DNA from: Streptomyces camponoticapitis
GTDB lineage: Bacteria; Actinomycetota; Actinomycetes; Streptomycetales; Streptomycetaceae
Reading direction: 5' to 3'
Length of the DNA: 34,741 nucleotides
Assembly: GCF_014646115.1 (NCBI RefSeq)
Contig: NZ_BMMV01000008.1
Span: 318,125 to 352,865 of the forward strand
Under the pieces are notes generated by a model. The model was not told where the DNA came from. It was given only the letters and a program-made list of their open reading frames with translations, and ran no database searches. The translations under genes were made by a program, and so were the position numbers. Every line of letters begins with the position of its first letter. The stretch's first letter is position 1. This document shows, piece by piece, positions 23,859 through 31,797 of this stretch.

Positions 23859-24083
23859 TCAGCGCCCCCGGTTCCTGGGGTGGTCGCGGGCCGTACGCTC
23901 GTTCCCGAATTTGTACGACCCGGTCCACCGCGCCATGACCAACTGCGCGTCCCCGCTCGCGACCTGGGCGAGGAACTTGTCGGCGCGCCCGCCGCGCAGG
24001 GTGCCCGCGATCCGCCCCTGATGCGTGATGACGACACTGCCGTCGGCGTGCCGCTCGTAACTGAAACCTGTGGGTGCGGGCAT
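23859..24083 (-). CDS. Small basic protein, unknown function, downstream of rnpB
   Basis: A 74-aa protein beginning MPAPTGFSYERHADGSVVIT and containing GRIAGTLRGGRADKFLAQVASGD, QLVMARWTGSYKFGNER and a basic tail. The body reads like a small beta-rich domain. It looks like a conserved actinobacterial hypothetical protein, but I know no function. ATG 24083 is preferred over ATG 24119, because the extra residues look like noncoding sequence. It lies 81 bp downstream of the RNase P RNA on the same strand, and no terminator is obvious between, so it might be reached by read-through. Confidence 0.65.
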   Translation of the reverse strand: MPAPTGFSYERHADGSVVITHQGRIAGTLRGGRADKFLAQVASGDAQLVMARWTGSYKFGNERTARDHPRNRGR

Positions 24084-24164
24084 GCCGGGATTCTCGCCCC
24101 TGGCCCGCCCGCCGGTCATGTCATTTCACGGCCGGGGGGGACCTGAGGGGCCAGCGGGTGGCAA

Positions 24165-24595
24165 GCGGCAGACGAGTCGGGCTCTACGCCGGATTCTGTC
24201 GCCCGGTCGCCTCGCGGCGGCCGGGGAGACGGCCATCCATCTAGGACCGACGTTGCCGTCGGCCTCGTGCGGTCTACCCGCGGACTCGGGCGGGCAGCCC
24301 TCGAACGTCCGCGCAGGACCGTCTCGCGACGGTCCCTCTTGACCTTGCTCCAAGTGGGGTTTACCTAGCCGCCTGAGTCACCTCAGGCGCTGGTGGTCTC
24401 TTACACCACCGTTTCACCCTTACCGGGGACCGTCCTCTTCGAAAAGAGCACAGTCCCGGCGGTCTGTTTTCTGTGGCACTGTCCCGCGGGTCACCCCGGG
24501 TGGGCGTTACCCACCACCTTGCCCTGTGGAGTCCGGACGTTCCTCGGGAGGATCCGGAGATCCTCACGCGGCCGTCCGCCCGGCTCGTCTGCCGT
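24165..24595 (-). ncRNA. rnpB: RNase P RNA, bacterial class A
   Basis: This is the catalytic RNA that trims tRNA 5' leaders with the RnpA protein. Read on the minus strand, helix P1 is GGCAGACGAG (5', 24593-24584) pairing with CTCGTCTGCC (3', 24176-24167). The P4 left arm GAGGAACGTCCGGACTCC is at 24545-24528 and its partner region ACAGAATCCGGCGTA at 24199-24185. The conserved core GGTAAGGGTGAAACGGTG is at 24423-24406. TACCAT (24608-24603) seven bases upstream is a good -10, placing the 5' end at about 24595. The length of about 430 nt suits actinobacteria. Ends are accurate to a few bases. Confidence 0.95.
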
Positions 24596-24644
24596 GATCG
24601 CCATGGTACCCGTCCTGGCGGGCCCGCGGCCGCCGGCCATGTCC

Positions 24645-24681
24645 TTGACCTTGCCGCAACGTCAGGGTTTCTACTGGAGCC
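24645..24681 (+). promoter_or_regulatory. MerR-type promoter and operator
   Basis: A TTGACC -35 (24645-24650) is separated by 19 bp from TCTACT (24670-24675), the long spacer typical of MerR-controlled promoters. The spacer holds an imperfect inverted repeat, ACCTTGCCG (24648-24656) with CGTCAGGGT (24660-24668). Transcription would start at or next to ATG 24682, giving a leaderless mRNA. The MerR protein probably controls its own operon here. Confidence 0.75.
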
Positions 24682-25452
24682 ATGCGAATCGGAGAGATCG
24701 CCGCACTCGTGGGGGTCACCTCGCGGGCGGTGCGGCACTACCACCACATGGGGCTGTTGCCCGAGCCCGAGAGGCGTGCCAACGGGTACCGCGTCTACTC
24801 CGTGCGGGACGCCGTACTCCTCGCCAGGATCCGGCGGCTCTCGGAGCTGGGGCTCAGCCTGGACGAGGTACGGGACGTCCTCGCCGACGACGCCGGGCGC
24901 GAGCTGGCGGAGGTGCTCGGCGAGCTGGACGCCGATCTGGCGCGGCAGGAGGAGGAGATTCGCGGCAGGCGGCGCAGGCTCGCCGAGCTGATGACGGAGC
25001 CGCTGCCGCCCGAGGGGCCGGTGTCGCCCACGCTGGCGCGGTTGCTGCGGGCCGCGCCGGACACGGATTCGGCGATGGCGGCCAAGGACCGCGAGCTGCT
25101 CGTCCTGCTGGACACCGCCGGCGGCGGCGAGGAGTTCTACGAGGCCCTGCACCCCCTGCTGGAGGACCCGGGCGTCCTCTCGCTCTACGCCCGGCTGGAC
25201 GAGCTCGCCGAAGCCGCGGCGGACGATCCCCGAGTCGGGCCGCTGGCCGACGCGCTGACGGCCGTCGTCCCGGAGGCGTTGCTGGACGCGATCCCGGAGG
25301 GGGACGGGCCCCCGGTGCCGGAGGGGGTCGGGGCGGCGATTTTCCGCGACTTCTCCCCGGCCCAGGCCGAGGTGGGGCGGCTGGTGATGGAGGCACTCGG
25401 GCGGATGCGGAAGCGGCGGACGACGAAGACGGACGGGAAGAAACCGGAATGA
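24682..25452 (+). CDS. MerR family transcriptional regulator
   Basis: A 256-aa activator-type regulator. The winged helix-turn-helix starts at once: MRIGEIAALVGVTSRAVRHY, then GLLPEPERRANGYRVYSVRD. A long dimer helix follows (about 70-105, rich in Glu/Arg/Leu). The C-terminal domain (about 115-240) is helical and has no Cys pair for metals, so an organic ligand is more likely than a metal. ATG 24682 has GGAG only two bases away, so it is better explained as leaderless. It shares its start/stop overlap (ATGA, 25449-25452) with a membrane protein, which is probably its functional partner. Confidence 0.9.
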   Translation: MRIGEIAALVGVTSRAVRHYHHMGLLPEPERRANGYRVYSVRDAVLLARIRRLSELGLSLDEVRDVLADDAGRELAEVLGELDADLARQEEEIRGRRRRLAELMTEPLPPEGPVSPTLARLLRAAPDTDSAMAAKDRELLVLLDTAGGGEEFYEALHPLLEDPGVLSLYARLDELAEAAADDPRVGPLADALTAVVPEALLDAIPEGDGPPVPEGVGAAIFRDFSPAQAEVGRLVMEALGRMRKRRTTKTDGKKPE

Positions 25453-26309
25453 GCAGAGCCCTGTGGGTGGTGGTGCCGGCGGAGTTCACGCTGGTCGTGT
25501 GTCTGCTGGCGGGCGTGGACGTTCCGACGCCGGTGATCCTGGCCGCCGAGGTGGTCGTGCTCACGCTGGTGGTGGCCGAGGCCGTGCTCGTACGGCGGCA
25601 CTACAAAGCGGCGCGCCTGGCCGGGGCGGAGCGGCGGGCCGCCTTCGTCGGGGCCGTGGAGGCGGCCGTTCCCGCGACCGTGCGCCGGCTGATCGTCAAC
25701 GAGCTGCGGGGCATGACCAGCCTCGTGCGGTGGGTGGGACGGCGTGTGCACGGCGTACGCGAGGGCGATCTCGCCGCCGCGTACACCGGGCCGCAGACGG
25801 CGATGATGTACGGCCTGCTCTTCGTGTCCGTCGTCGAGACGGTGGCACTGGCGATACTGATTCCCTGGCCGCTGGTGCACATGATCCTGCTGGTGCTCGA
25901 CGTGTACGGCGTGCTGATGGTGCTGGCGCTGCACGCGAGCTGCGTGACCCGGCCGCACGTCGTGGGCGCCGACGGGTCGCTCCGGGTGCGCTGGGGCGCG
26001 CTGTTCGACATGACGATCACGGGAGACCGGATCGGCTCGGCACGCGTCGAACGCCGGTACCCGGACGGCTCGTTGATCCGGATCGACGAGCCCGGCGGCA
26101 CACTCGATCTGATCGTGGGCGGCCAGACGACGGTACGGGTGGAGCTGACCGAGCCGGTCGAGTTCGTACGGCCCATGGGCGCACGCGGTACGGCGACGGT
26201 GGTCCGCTTCCACGCGGACGATCCGGCGGCGCTGGTGGCCCGGCTCACGCGGCTCGGGAAGGCGCGCGACGAGGCACCCGACGAGGCCGTCGGCGACGTC
26301 AGCGTGTGA
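25449..26309 (+). CDS. Membrane protein of unknown function, coupled to the MerR gene
   Basis: A 286-aa protein with two N-terminal helices (about 5-25 and 30-48), a basic cytoplasmic stretch, two further helices (about 117-137 and 138-160, rich in Val/Leu) and a soluble C-terminal domain of about 120 residues. That domain has strand-rich motifs GSLRVRWGALFDMTITGDRI and GGTLDLIVGGQTTVRVELTEPVEFV, resembling a small beta sandwich. ATG 25449 overlaps the merR stop by 4 bp, so the two are translated together. I do not recognise a named family. Confidence 0.78.
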   Translation: MSRALWVVVPAEFTLVVCLLAGVDVPTPVILAAEVVVLTLVVAEAVLVRRHYKAARLAGAERRAAFVGAVEAAVPATVRRLIVNELRGMTSLVRWVGRRVHGVREGDLAAAYTGPQTAMMYGLLFVSVVETVALAILIPWPLVHMILLVLDVYGVLMVLALHASCVTRPHVVGADGSLRVRWGALFDMTITGDRIGSARVERRYPDGSLIRIDEPGGTLDLIVGGQTTVRVELTEPVEFVRPMGARGTATVVRFHADDPAALVARLTRLGKARDEAPDEAVGDVSV

Positions 26310-26379
26310 GGGCGAACACGGCCCTGCGCGGGCACCGGGTAAGCGGCTGGGTGCGTGCGCGCTCCACCGCTTAACCTGG

Positions 26380-26407
26380 CGGAACGGGGGCCGCACCCCC
26401 CGTTCCG
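26380..26407 (+). terminator. Hairpin between the MerR operon and yaaA
   Basis: CGGAACGGGGG (26380-26390) pairs perfectly with CCCCCGTTCCG (26397-26407) over a 6-nt loop. It begins 71 bp past the membrane-protein stop and ends 9 bp before the yaaA ribosome site. It may end the MerR operon or form the 5' end of the yaaA mRNA (TAACCT at about 26372 could be its -10). Confidence 0.6.
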
Positions 26408-26429
26408 TACGTCCATGAGGAGAACCACC

Positions 26430-27230
26430 GTGCTCGTGCTGTTGCCGCCGTCGGAAGGCAAGGCCGCCTCCGGCCGCGGGGCTCCGCTGAAGCCGGAGTC
26501 ACTGTCACTGCCCGCCCTTTCCGGGGCGCGCGCCGCCGTACTGGACGAGCTGGTCGAGCTGTGTGCCGCCGACGAGGAGAAGGCCGCGGAGGTCCTGGGC
26601 CTGAGCGAGGGGCTGCGCGGCGAGATCGCGAAGAACGTGGAGCTGCGGACCGCGGGGACGCGGCCGGCCGGGGACATCTACACCGGTGTGCTGTACGACG
26701 CGCTCGGTCTGTCCACGCTGGACACCGCCGCCCGGCGGCGGGCCGGGAAGTCGCTGCTGGTCTTCTCCGGGCTGTGGGGTGCGGTACGGATCGGCGACCG
26801 GATCCCGTCGTACCGGTGCTCGATGGGCGTGAAGCTGCCGGGCACCGGGGCGCTGAGCGCGCACTGGCGCAAGGCGATGGCGCCGGTGCTGCCCGAGGTG
26901 GCGGGCGACGGGCTCGTACTGGACCTGCGCTCGTCGTCGTACACATCGGCCTGGAAGCCGGTGGGTGAGGTCGCCTCCCGTACGGCGACGGTGCGCGTCC
27001 TGCACGCGCAGTTCGTGGACGGTGTGGAGAAGCGGTCGGTGGTGAGCCACTTCAACAAGGCGACGAAGGGGCGGCTCGTCCGCGATCTGCTGTCGGCCGG
27101 TGCCCGGCCGAAGAGGCCCGGCCAACTGGCGGAGACGCTGCGCGAGTTGGGGTACGTGGTGGAGGTCGCCGAACCCGGCGGGGCGGGGCGGCCGTGGGCG
27201 CTGGACGTGGTGGTGACGGAGATCCACTGA
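26430..27230 (+). CDS. yaaA: YaaA family peroxide stress protein
   Basis: A 266-aa protein of the YaaA (DUF328/UPF0246) family. In E. coli YaaA lowers free intracellular iron and limits damage from hydrogen peroxide; it binds DNA. Family marks: the N-terminal VLLPPSEGK, RPAGDIYTGVLYDALGL, LLVFSGLWGAVRIGDRIPSYR, DLRSSSYTSAWKP and VVSHFNKATKGRLVRDLL. GTG 26430 follows GAGGAG at seven bases; ATG 26415 overlaps that site and is less likely. Monocistronic by context, with a hairpin just upstream. Confidence 0.92.
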   Translation: MLVLLPPSEGKAASGRGAPLKPESLSLPALSGARAAVLDELVELCAADEEKAAEVLGLSEGLRGEIAKNVELRTAGTRPAGDIYTGVLYDALGLSTLDTAARRRAGKSLLVFSGLWGAVRIGDRIPSYRCSMGVKLPGTGALSAHWRKAMAPVLPEVAGDGLVLDLRSSSYTSAWKPVGEVASRTATVRVLHAQFVDGVEKRSVVSHFNKATKGRLVRDLLSAGARPKRPGQLAETLRELGYVVEVAEPGGAGRPWALDVVVTEIH

Positions 27231-27258
27231 GGGCCGCCGTCGGCCCCCCACCGCCCCC

Positions 27259-27310
27259 GTTGCACAGGGCGCAACGCTCGTTGCGGGGAGCGTGGGCGGC
27301 GCGGCAGGAT
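27259..27310 (+). promoter_or_regulatory. Promoter with nested inverted repeats (KDPG aldolase gene)
   Basis: GTTGC (27259-27263), GCAAC (27271-27275) and GTTGC (27280-27284) form two overlapping inverted repeats sharing the middle arm. The last arm overlaps the TTGCGG -35 (27281-27286); after 18 bp comes CAGGAT (27305-27310), six bases before the ATG, as in a leaderless promoter. A regulator bound here would block the -35. IclR-type regulators often control sugar-acid genes through such sites, but the identity is a guess. Confidence 0.6.
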
Positions 27311-27316
27311 GACCGT

Positions 27317-27931
27317 ATGACATCCGTGCTCGACCTCGCCCCCGTTGTTCCTGTCGTCGTCGTGGACGATGTCGCCGACGCCGTGCCCCTGGCCCGCGCC
27401 CTCGTGGCCGGCGGCCTGCCCGCGATCGAGGTGACCCTGCGTACGCCGGTCGCGCTCGACGCGATCCGGGCGATCGCGGCGGAGGTGCCGGGGGCGGTGG
27501 TGGGGGCCGGGACGGTCCTTACGCCGGGGTCGGTGACGGAGTCGGTGGCGGCGGGGGCCCGCTTCCTGGTCAGCCCCGGATGGACCGGCACACTGCTCGA
27601 CGCGATGCTGGCTTCCGGGGTGCCGTTCCTGCCGGGGGTCTCGACGGCGTCGGAGGTCGTGGCGCTGCTGGAACTCGGTGTGACCGAGATGAAGTTCTTC
27701 CCGGCGGAGGCGGCGGGCGGCACGGCGTACCTCAAGTCCCTGTCGGGACCGCTGCCCCGGGCGCGGTTCTGTCCGACGGGCGGGATCTCCCTGGCGTCGG
27801 CGGGGTCGTATCTGGCACTGGGCAACGTGGGCTGTGTGGGCGGCACTTGGATGCTGCCGCCGGAGGCGATCGCGGAGAAGGACTGGTCGCGGGTGGAGAA
27901 ACTGGCCCGCGAGGCGGCGGCCCTGCGCTGA
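27317..27931 (+). CDS. eda: KDPG/KHG aldolase
   Basis: A 204-aa class I aldolase that splits 2-keto-3-deoxy-6-phosphogluconate into pyruvate and glyceraldehyde 3-phosphate. Marks: GGLPAIEVTLRTP with the catalytic Glu, VVGAGTVLTPGSV, RFLVSPGWT, GVTEMKFFPAEAAGG with the Schiff-base Lys, and FCPTGGISLASAGSYLALGNVGCVGGTWM. No Entner-Doudoroff dehydratase or KDG kinase is adjacent. ATG 27317 is chosen because the open frame upstream is noncoding promoter sequence. Confidence 0.92.
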   Translation: MTSVLDLAPVVPVVVVDDVADAVPLARALVAGGLPAIEVTLRTPVALDAIRAIAAEVPGAVVGAGTVLTPGSVTESVAAGARFLVSPGWTGTLLDAMLASGVPFLPGVSTASEVVALLELGVTEMKFFPAEAAGGTAYLKSLSGPLPRARFCPTGGISLASAGSYLALGNVGCVGGTWMLPPEAIAEKDWSRVEKLAREAAALR

Positions 27932-28029
27932 GGCACGACGCGCCCGAGTACGCCCGGTACGAGGGCGATCCTCCGCCTCGCGATCGCACGCGCCAACCGC
28001 CATGAGCCCCGCCCCGCGGGCCTACGACG

Positions 28030-28896
28030 CTACTTCTGAGGCACGCCCCGGTCGAACGTCAGAACCTGACTGTCCGTCAGCGGCCGGTAGCCCAGCCGCT
28101 GGTAGAGCGCGTTGCTCGTCGGGTTGGCCAAGTCCGTGTAGAGCAGCACCTGTTCGGCGCCCGCGTCCCGCGCCGCCCGGCTGACCGCCGCCGTGACCGC
28201 GCCCCCGTAGCCACGGCCACGCAGCCGAAGTGGCGTGTAGACAGGCGACACCCGGGCCTGGCCCGCGACGGTCGGGGTGACCGAGGCCATGGCCACCGGC
28301 GCGCCCGCGACGTCCCACAGCCACAGCCGGCCGACGGCGATGCGTTCCGCCGTGGCCCGCGTGTAGTCCTCGTCCGCCCTGACCGCCTGGCCGGTGTCGG
28401 TGGCGAAGGCGCTCATCCACTCGGCGAGGAGCGGCAGGTCCTCGGCGGTGGCGAGCCGTGCCCGGCCGGCCGGGGCGGGGTCCGGCGGGGTCAGCTCGCC
28501 CAGACGGAACAGCCTTACCCGGTGCGAGACATGCCAGCCGCCGGAGCACCCCGTCCACTCGGCGGCGAACGCCCGTACACACGCCTCCTCGCCCTGTACG
28601 GAACTCAACGACGGGTCGAGGGCGCGCAGTACGGGTACGAGTTCGCGCGCCGCCCGGTCCGGCATCGGACCGAGCAGCGGGCGCAGCGGCGGTGTCTGGA
28701 CGAAGCCCGCGGAGACCGGCGCGTCCTCGCTCTCCCGCCAGTGGCCGAATCGCGCCGACGCCCCCGCCCCCGCCCCGTGGGCACGCACGGACTCGCTGAT
28801 CGTCAGCAGCAGCGTCGAACGGGCGGGCTCCAGCGCGAGGCACGGGTCCGCAGCCGTACGGAACTCCTCGACGTCGTCGGTCAGTTGCCAGCCCAC
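28030..28896 (-). CDS. GNAT family N-acetyltransferase
   Basis: A 288-aa protein with a poorly conserved N-terminal half and a C-terminal GNAT domain (about 145-280). The acetyl-CoA loop is PLRLRGRGYGGAVTAAV, and NPTSNALYQRLGYRPLTD is the usual final helix and strand. Members of this layout acetylate small molecules or peptides; substrate is unknown. GTG 28896 follows AGGGGGG. It converges on the aldolase gene (98 bp, no clear terminator) and is 29 bp downstream of the RNase H gene on the same strand, so it may be the last gene of that operon. Confidence 0.85.
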   Translation of the reverse strand: MGWQLTDDVEEFRTAADPCLALEPARSTLLLTISESVRAHGAGAGASARFGHWRESEDAPVSAGFVQTPPLRPLLGPMPDRAARELVPVLRALDPSLSSVQGEEACVRAFAAEWTGCSGGWHVSHRVRLFRLGELTPPDPAPAGRARLATAEDLPLLAEWMSAFATDTGQAVRADEDYTRATAERIAVGRLWLWDVAGAPVAMASVTPTVAGQARVSPVYTPLRLRGRGYGGAVTAAVSRAARDAGAEQVLLYTDLANPTSNALYQRLGYRPLTDSQVLTFDRGVPQK

Positions 28897-28925
28897 ACCG
28901 AGCCCCCCTCTTCCCCCCGCCGCGC

Positions 28926-30182
28926 TCAGCGCAGGTGCGACGTGTCGTTCAGCAGACGTACCGACGCGTTGCCGTCCGCGTAGTAGGCGACCGCCGAGAG
29001 CGACGCGGCCGACAGCTCCATCCGGAACAGGGACTCCGGCGGTGCCCCCAGCGCCAGTCTGACCAGGGTCTTCACCGGTGTCACATGGGTGACGACCAGC
29101 ACGGTACGTCCCGCGTACCGCTCGATCAGCGCGTCACGGGTGGCCGCGACCCGCGCCGCGACCGAGTTGAAGCTCTCGCCGCCCCCGGTCGGCGCCACGT
29201 CGGGCGAGGCCAGCCAGGCGCTGAGGTCGTCCGCGTACCGCTCCCTGACCTGGGTGAACGTCAGCCCTTCCCAGGCGCCGAAGTCCGTCTCGCGCAGCCC
29301 TTCCTCGACGCCGGCCTCCAGGCCGAGCCGGGTGGCCACGGCGCCCGCGGTCTCGCGGCAGCGCAGCAGCGGCGACGAGACGATCGCCTGGATCGTGCCG
29401 CGCGCGGCCAGCGCCGCCGCGACGGCGTCGGCCTGCCTGCGGCCCACCGCCGACAGCTCCGGGTCACTCCCGCCGCTGCCCGAGAAGCGCTTCTCGGGGG
29501 TGAGCATCGTCTCGCCGTGCCGCAGCAGCACGAAGGTGGCGGGGGCGCCGAGGTCGGCCGAGCCCCAGCCGACGGGCGGGGCGGTCTGCTCGGGGACGGC
29601 GGCGGAGAGTTCGTACGAGGCGGCCAGCGCCGCGCGCGCCTTCGCCGCGCCGGCCGCCGCGTCCCCCGGCGGTCCCTCGGGGGCGGGAGCCGCGGACCTG
29701 CGGGAGGCGGTGCCCGTACGCCTCGCTCCCGCGCCCAGCTCGGCCGTGGAGGCCGAGGGCTCCCACTGCTTGCCCTTCTTGCCCGCGTCCATGGCCTCGT
29801 TGGCGAGCCGGTCGGCGTGCTTGTTCTTCTCGCGCGGGATCCACTCGAAGCGGACCTGCCCCGTGGGGTAGATCCGCGACGCCTCGGCGGCCAGCGGCTT
29901 CATGTCGGGGTGCTTGATCTTCCAGCGGCCCGACATCTGCTCCACGACGAGCTTGGAGTCCATCCGGACCCGTACGTCGGCTGCCGGGTCGAGTGCTTTC
30001 GCGGCCTTCAGCCCGGCGATCAGGCCCCGGTACTCGGCGACGTTGTTCGTGGCGACGCCGATGTACTCGGCGGCCTCGGCGAGCGTCTCACCGGTCACCG
30101 CGTCGAGTACGACGGCCCCGTAACCCGCCGGGCCGGGGTTGCCCCGCGACCCGCCGTCCGCCTCGACGACGAATGTCGGCAT
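28926..30182 (-). CDS. Bifunctional RNase H / histidine (acid) phosphatase
   Basis: A 418-aa fusion protein. The N-terminal type I RNase H domain (about 1-135) has the catalytic acids in VVEADGGSRGNPG, NNVAEYRGLIAGL, RVRMDSKLVVEQM and NKHADRLANEAM. A Pro/Ala linker leads to a phosphoglycerate-mutase-like domain (about 212-415) with LLRHGETMLTPEKRFSG, ALLRCRE-type SSPLLRCRETA, DFGAWEGLTF and VVTHVTPVKTLVRLAL, which supply both catalytic histidines. The same fusion in mycobacteria (Rv2228c) removes RNA from RNA-DNA hybrids and has alpha-ribazole-phosphate phosphatase activity. ATG 30182 directly follows the stop of the zinc-ribbon gene, and no good ribosome site is seen, so coupling is likely. 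Confidence 0.93.
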   Translation of the reverse strand: MPTFVVEADGGSRGNPGPAGYGAVVLDAVTGETLAEAAEYIGVATNNVAEYRGLIAGLKAAKALDPAADVRVRMDSKLVVEQMSGRWKIKHPDMKPLAAEASRIYPTGQVRFEWIPREKNKHADRLANEAMDAGKKGKQWEPSASTAELGAGARRTGTASRRSAAPAPEGPPGDAAAGAAKARAALAASYELSAAVPEQTAPPVGWGSADLGAPATFVLLRHGETMLTPEKRFSGSGGSDPELSAVGRRQADAVAAALAARGTIQAIVSSPLLRCRETAGAVATRLGLEAGVEEGLRETDFGAWEGLTFTQVRERYADDLSAWLASPDVAPTGGGESFNSVAARVAATRDALIERYAGRTVLVVTHVTPVKTLVRLALGAPPESLFRMELSAASLSAVAYYADGNASVRLLNDTSHLR

Positions 30183-30926
30183 CTACAGACCCGATTCGGA
30201 GGTACGGACAAGGATGCGGCGGCAGTTCTCGCACCGCAGGACGGTGCTGGGGCTCGCCGCCTTGACCTCGTTGACCTCTGTGATGTTGAGCTCCAGCCGG
30301 CAGCCCTCGCAGCGGCGCTGGTAGAGCCGGGCCGCGCCGACACCGCCCTGCTGCACCCGCAGCTTCTCGTACAGCTTGAGCAGGTCGGCGGGGATCGTCG
30401 CCGACACGGTCTCGCGCTCCTTGGTAGCCGTCGCCTCCTCGGCGTCGAGCTTCTCGGCGGCGGCGTCACGCCGCGCGACCGCGTCGTCCGTCTTGGCCTG
30501 GACGGAGGAGACGCGCTCGGTCAGCTCGGCCGCGCGCTCCTGCGCGGCCTCGCGGCGCTCCATGACTTCGAGGACGACGTCCTCCAGGTCACCCTGGCGC
30601 TTGGCGAGCGAGACGATCTCGCGCTGGAGGGATTCGAGGTCCTTGGGCGAGGTGACCGCGCCCGAGTCGAGGCGCTGCTGGTCGCGTACGGAGCGCTGGC
30701 GGACCTGGTCGACGTCCTGCTCCGCCTTCGTCTGCTCGCGCGCGGTGTCGCTCTCCTCGGTCTGCGAGGCGACCAGCAGGTCGCGCAGCTGGGTGAGGTC
30801 CTTGTTCAGCGACTCGATCTCGGCGTGCTCGGGCAGCGAGTCACGCCGGTGGGCGAGCTGCTGGAGTCGCAGATCGAGGGCCTGGACGTCGAGGAGTCGG
30901 ATCTGGTCGGCGGGTTCGGCGTTCAG
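30183..30926 (-). CDS. Zinc-ribbon coiled-coil protein, apparent CTG start
   Basis: A 247-aa protein. Residues about 8-175 form a long coiled coil rich in Glu, Gln, Arg and Leu; the C-terminus is a C4 zinc ribbon, CEGC...CENC, in YQRRCEGCRLELNITEVNEV and VLRCENCRRILVRTSESG. This family (Rv2229c-like, formerly DUF164) is conserved in actinobacteria between Nif3-like and RNase H genes; its role is unknown, possibly nucleic-acid binding. No ATG, GTG or TTG exists near the expected N-terminus (NAEPADQIRLLDVQALD). CTG 30926 follows GGAG at seven bases and overlaps the Nif3 stop (CTGA), so it is taken as the start. Confidence 0.88.
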   Translation of the reverse strand: MNAEPADQIRLLDVQALDLRLQQLAHRRDSLPEHAEIESLNKDLTQLRDLLVASQTEESDTAREQTKAEQDVDQVRQRSVRDQQRLDSGAVTSPKDLESLQREIVSLAKRQGDLEDVVLEVMERREAAQERAAELTERVSSVQAKTDDAVARRDAAAEKLDAEEATATKERETVSATIPADLLKLYEKLRVQQGGVGAARLYQRRCEGCRLELNITEVNEVKAASPSTVLRCENCRRILVRTSESGL

Positions 30927-31759
30927 TTGGGGGCTCCTGAGGAATGGTGGGAGGACCAGGGGTCGGTGACCGTCTTCGAGACATGGACCCGCAGGTCCCA
31001 GTCGTGGCGGTCGGAGATCTCGTCGAGCTGGGTGGCCGCCAGTTCGCACCAGGGCCACTCGGTGGCCCAGTGCGCGGCGTCGACCAGCCCCAGCGGTGAG
31101 TGCTGAGTGGCCTCGGAGACCGGGTGGTGGCGCAGGTCGGCGGTGAGGAAGGCGTCCACTCCGGCCGCCCGTACCTGGTCGAAGAGGCTGTCGCCGGATC
31201 CGCCGCTGACGGCGACGGTGCCGACGAGGGCGTCGGGGTCGCCGGCCACGCGGATGCCCTGCGCGGTGGCGGGCAGCCGGTGCGCGGCGCGCGCGGCGAA
31301 GTCGCGGAGGGTCGCGGGGCGGTCGAGTACGCAGATCCGGCCGAGCCCGCGGCGGCCGTCGGGGTCGGACGGGTCGGGTACGAGGGGGCCCACCACGCGC
31401 AGGCCGAGCGCGCCCGCGAGGGCGTCGGAGACTCCCGGATCGGCGCTGTCGGCGTTGGTGTGCGCGACGTGCAGCGCGATGTCGTTCTTGATGAGCGTGT
31501 GCACGACGCGGCCCTTGAAGGTGCCGGCGGCCACGGTCGTGGTCCCCCGCAGATAGAGCGGGTGGTGGGTGAGGATCAGGTCGGCGCCGAGCCGCAGGGC
31601 CTCGTCCACGACGGACTGGACGGGGTCGACCGCGATCAGGACCCGGGTCACGGGGGCGTCGGGATCGCCGCAGACGGTGCCGACGGCGTCCCACTGTTCG
31701 GCCCGCTCGGGCGGCCAGAGGGCATCGAGCTGGGCGAGGACTTCGGACAGGCGGGGCAC
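30923..31759 (-). CDS. Nif3-like dinuclear metal centre protein
   Basis: A 278-aa member of the Nif3/YbgI (DUF34) family, which forms hexamers with a two-metal site; some members are GTP cyclohydrolase I-like, but the general function is unsettled. Metal-site motifs are LILTHHPLYLRG, VAHTNADSA, DAFLTADLRHHP and VDAAHWATEW. The frame reaches ATG 31798, but GTG 31759 (PRLSEVLAQLDALWPPERAEQWD) is preferred: TAGCCT lies seven bases upstream, as for a leaderless gene, and the longer version runs into a hairpin. It heads a minus-strand operon with the zinc-ribbon and RNase H genes, the order known from mycobacteria. Confidence 0.9.
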   Translation of the reverse strand: MPRLSEVLAQLDALWPPERAEQWDAVGTVCGDPDAPVTRVLIAVDPVQSVVDEALRLGADLILTHHPLYLRGTTTVAAGTFKGRVVHTLIKNDIALHVAHTNADSADPGVSDALAGALGLRVVGPLVPDPSDPDGRRGLGRICVLDRPATLRDFAARAAHRLPATAQGIRVAGDPDALVGTVAVSGGSGDSLFDQVRAAGVDAFLTADLRHHPVSEATQHSPLGLVDAAHWATEWPWCELAATQLDEISDRHDWDLRVHVSKTVTDPWSSHHSSGAPN

Positions 31760-31797
31760 GGGGCCCAGGCTACCTGCCTGCCATGGTGCCGCGACCA

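Noticed and set aside
24361..25152. Open frames across the RNase P RNA
   Set aside because: The RNA's conserved core and P1/P4 pairing explain the region; frames there have no start signals or domain content.
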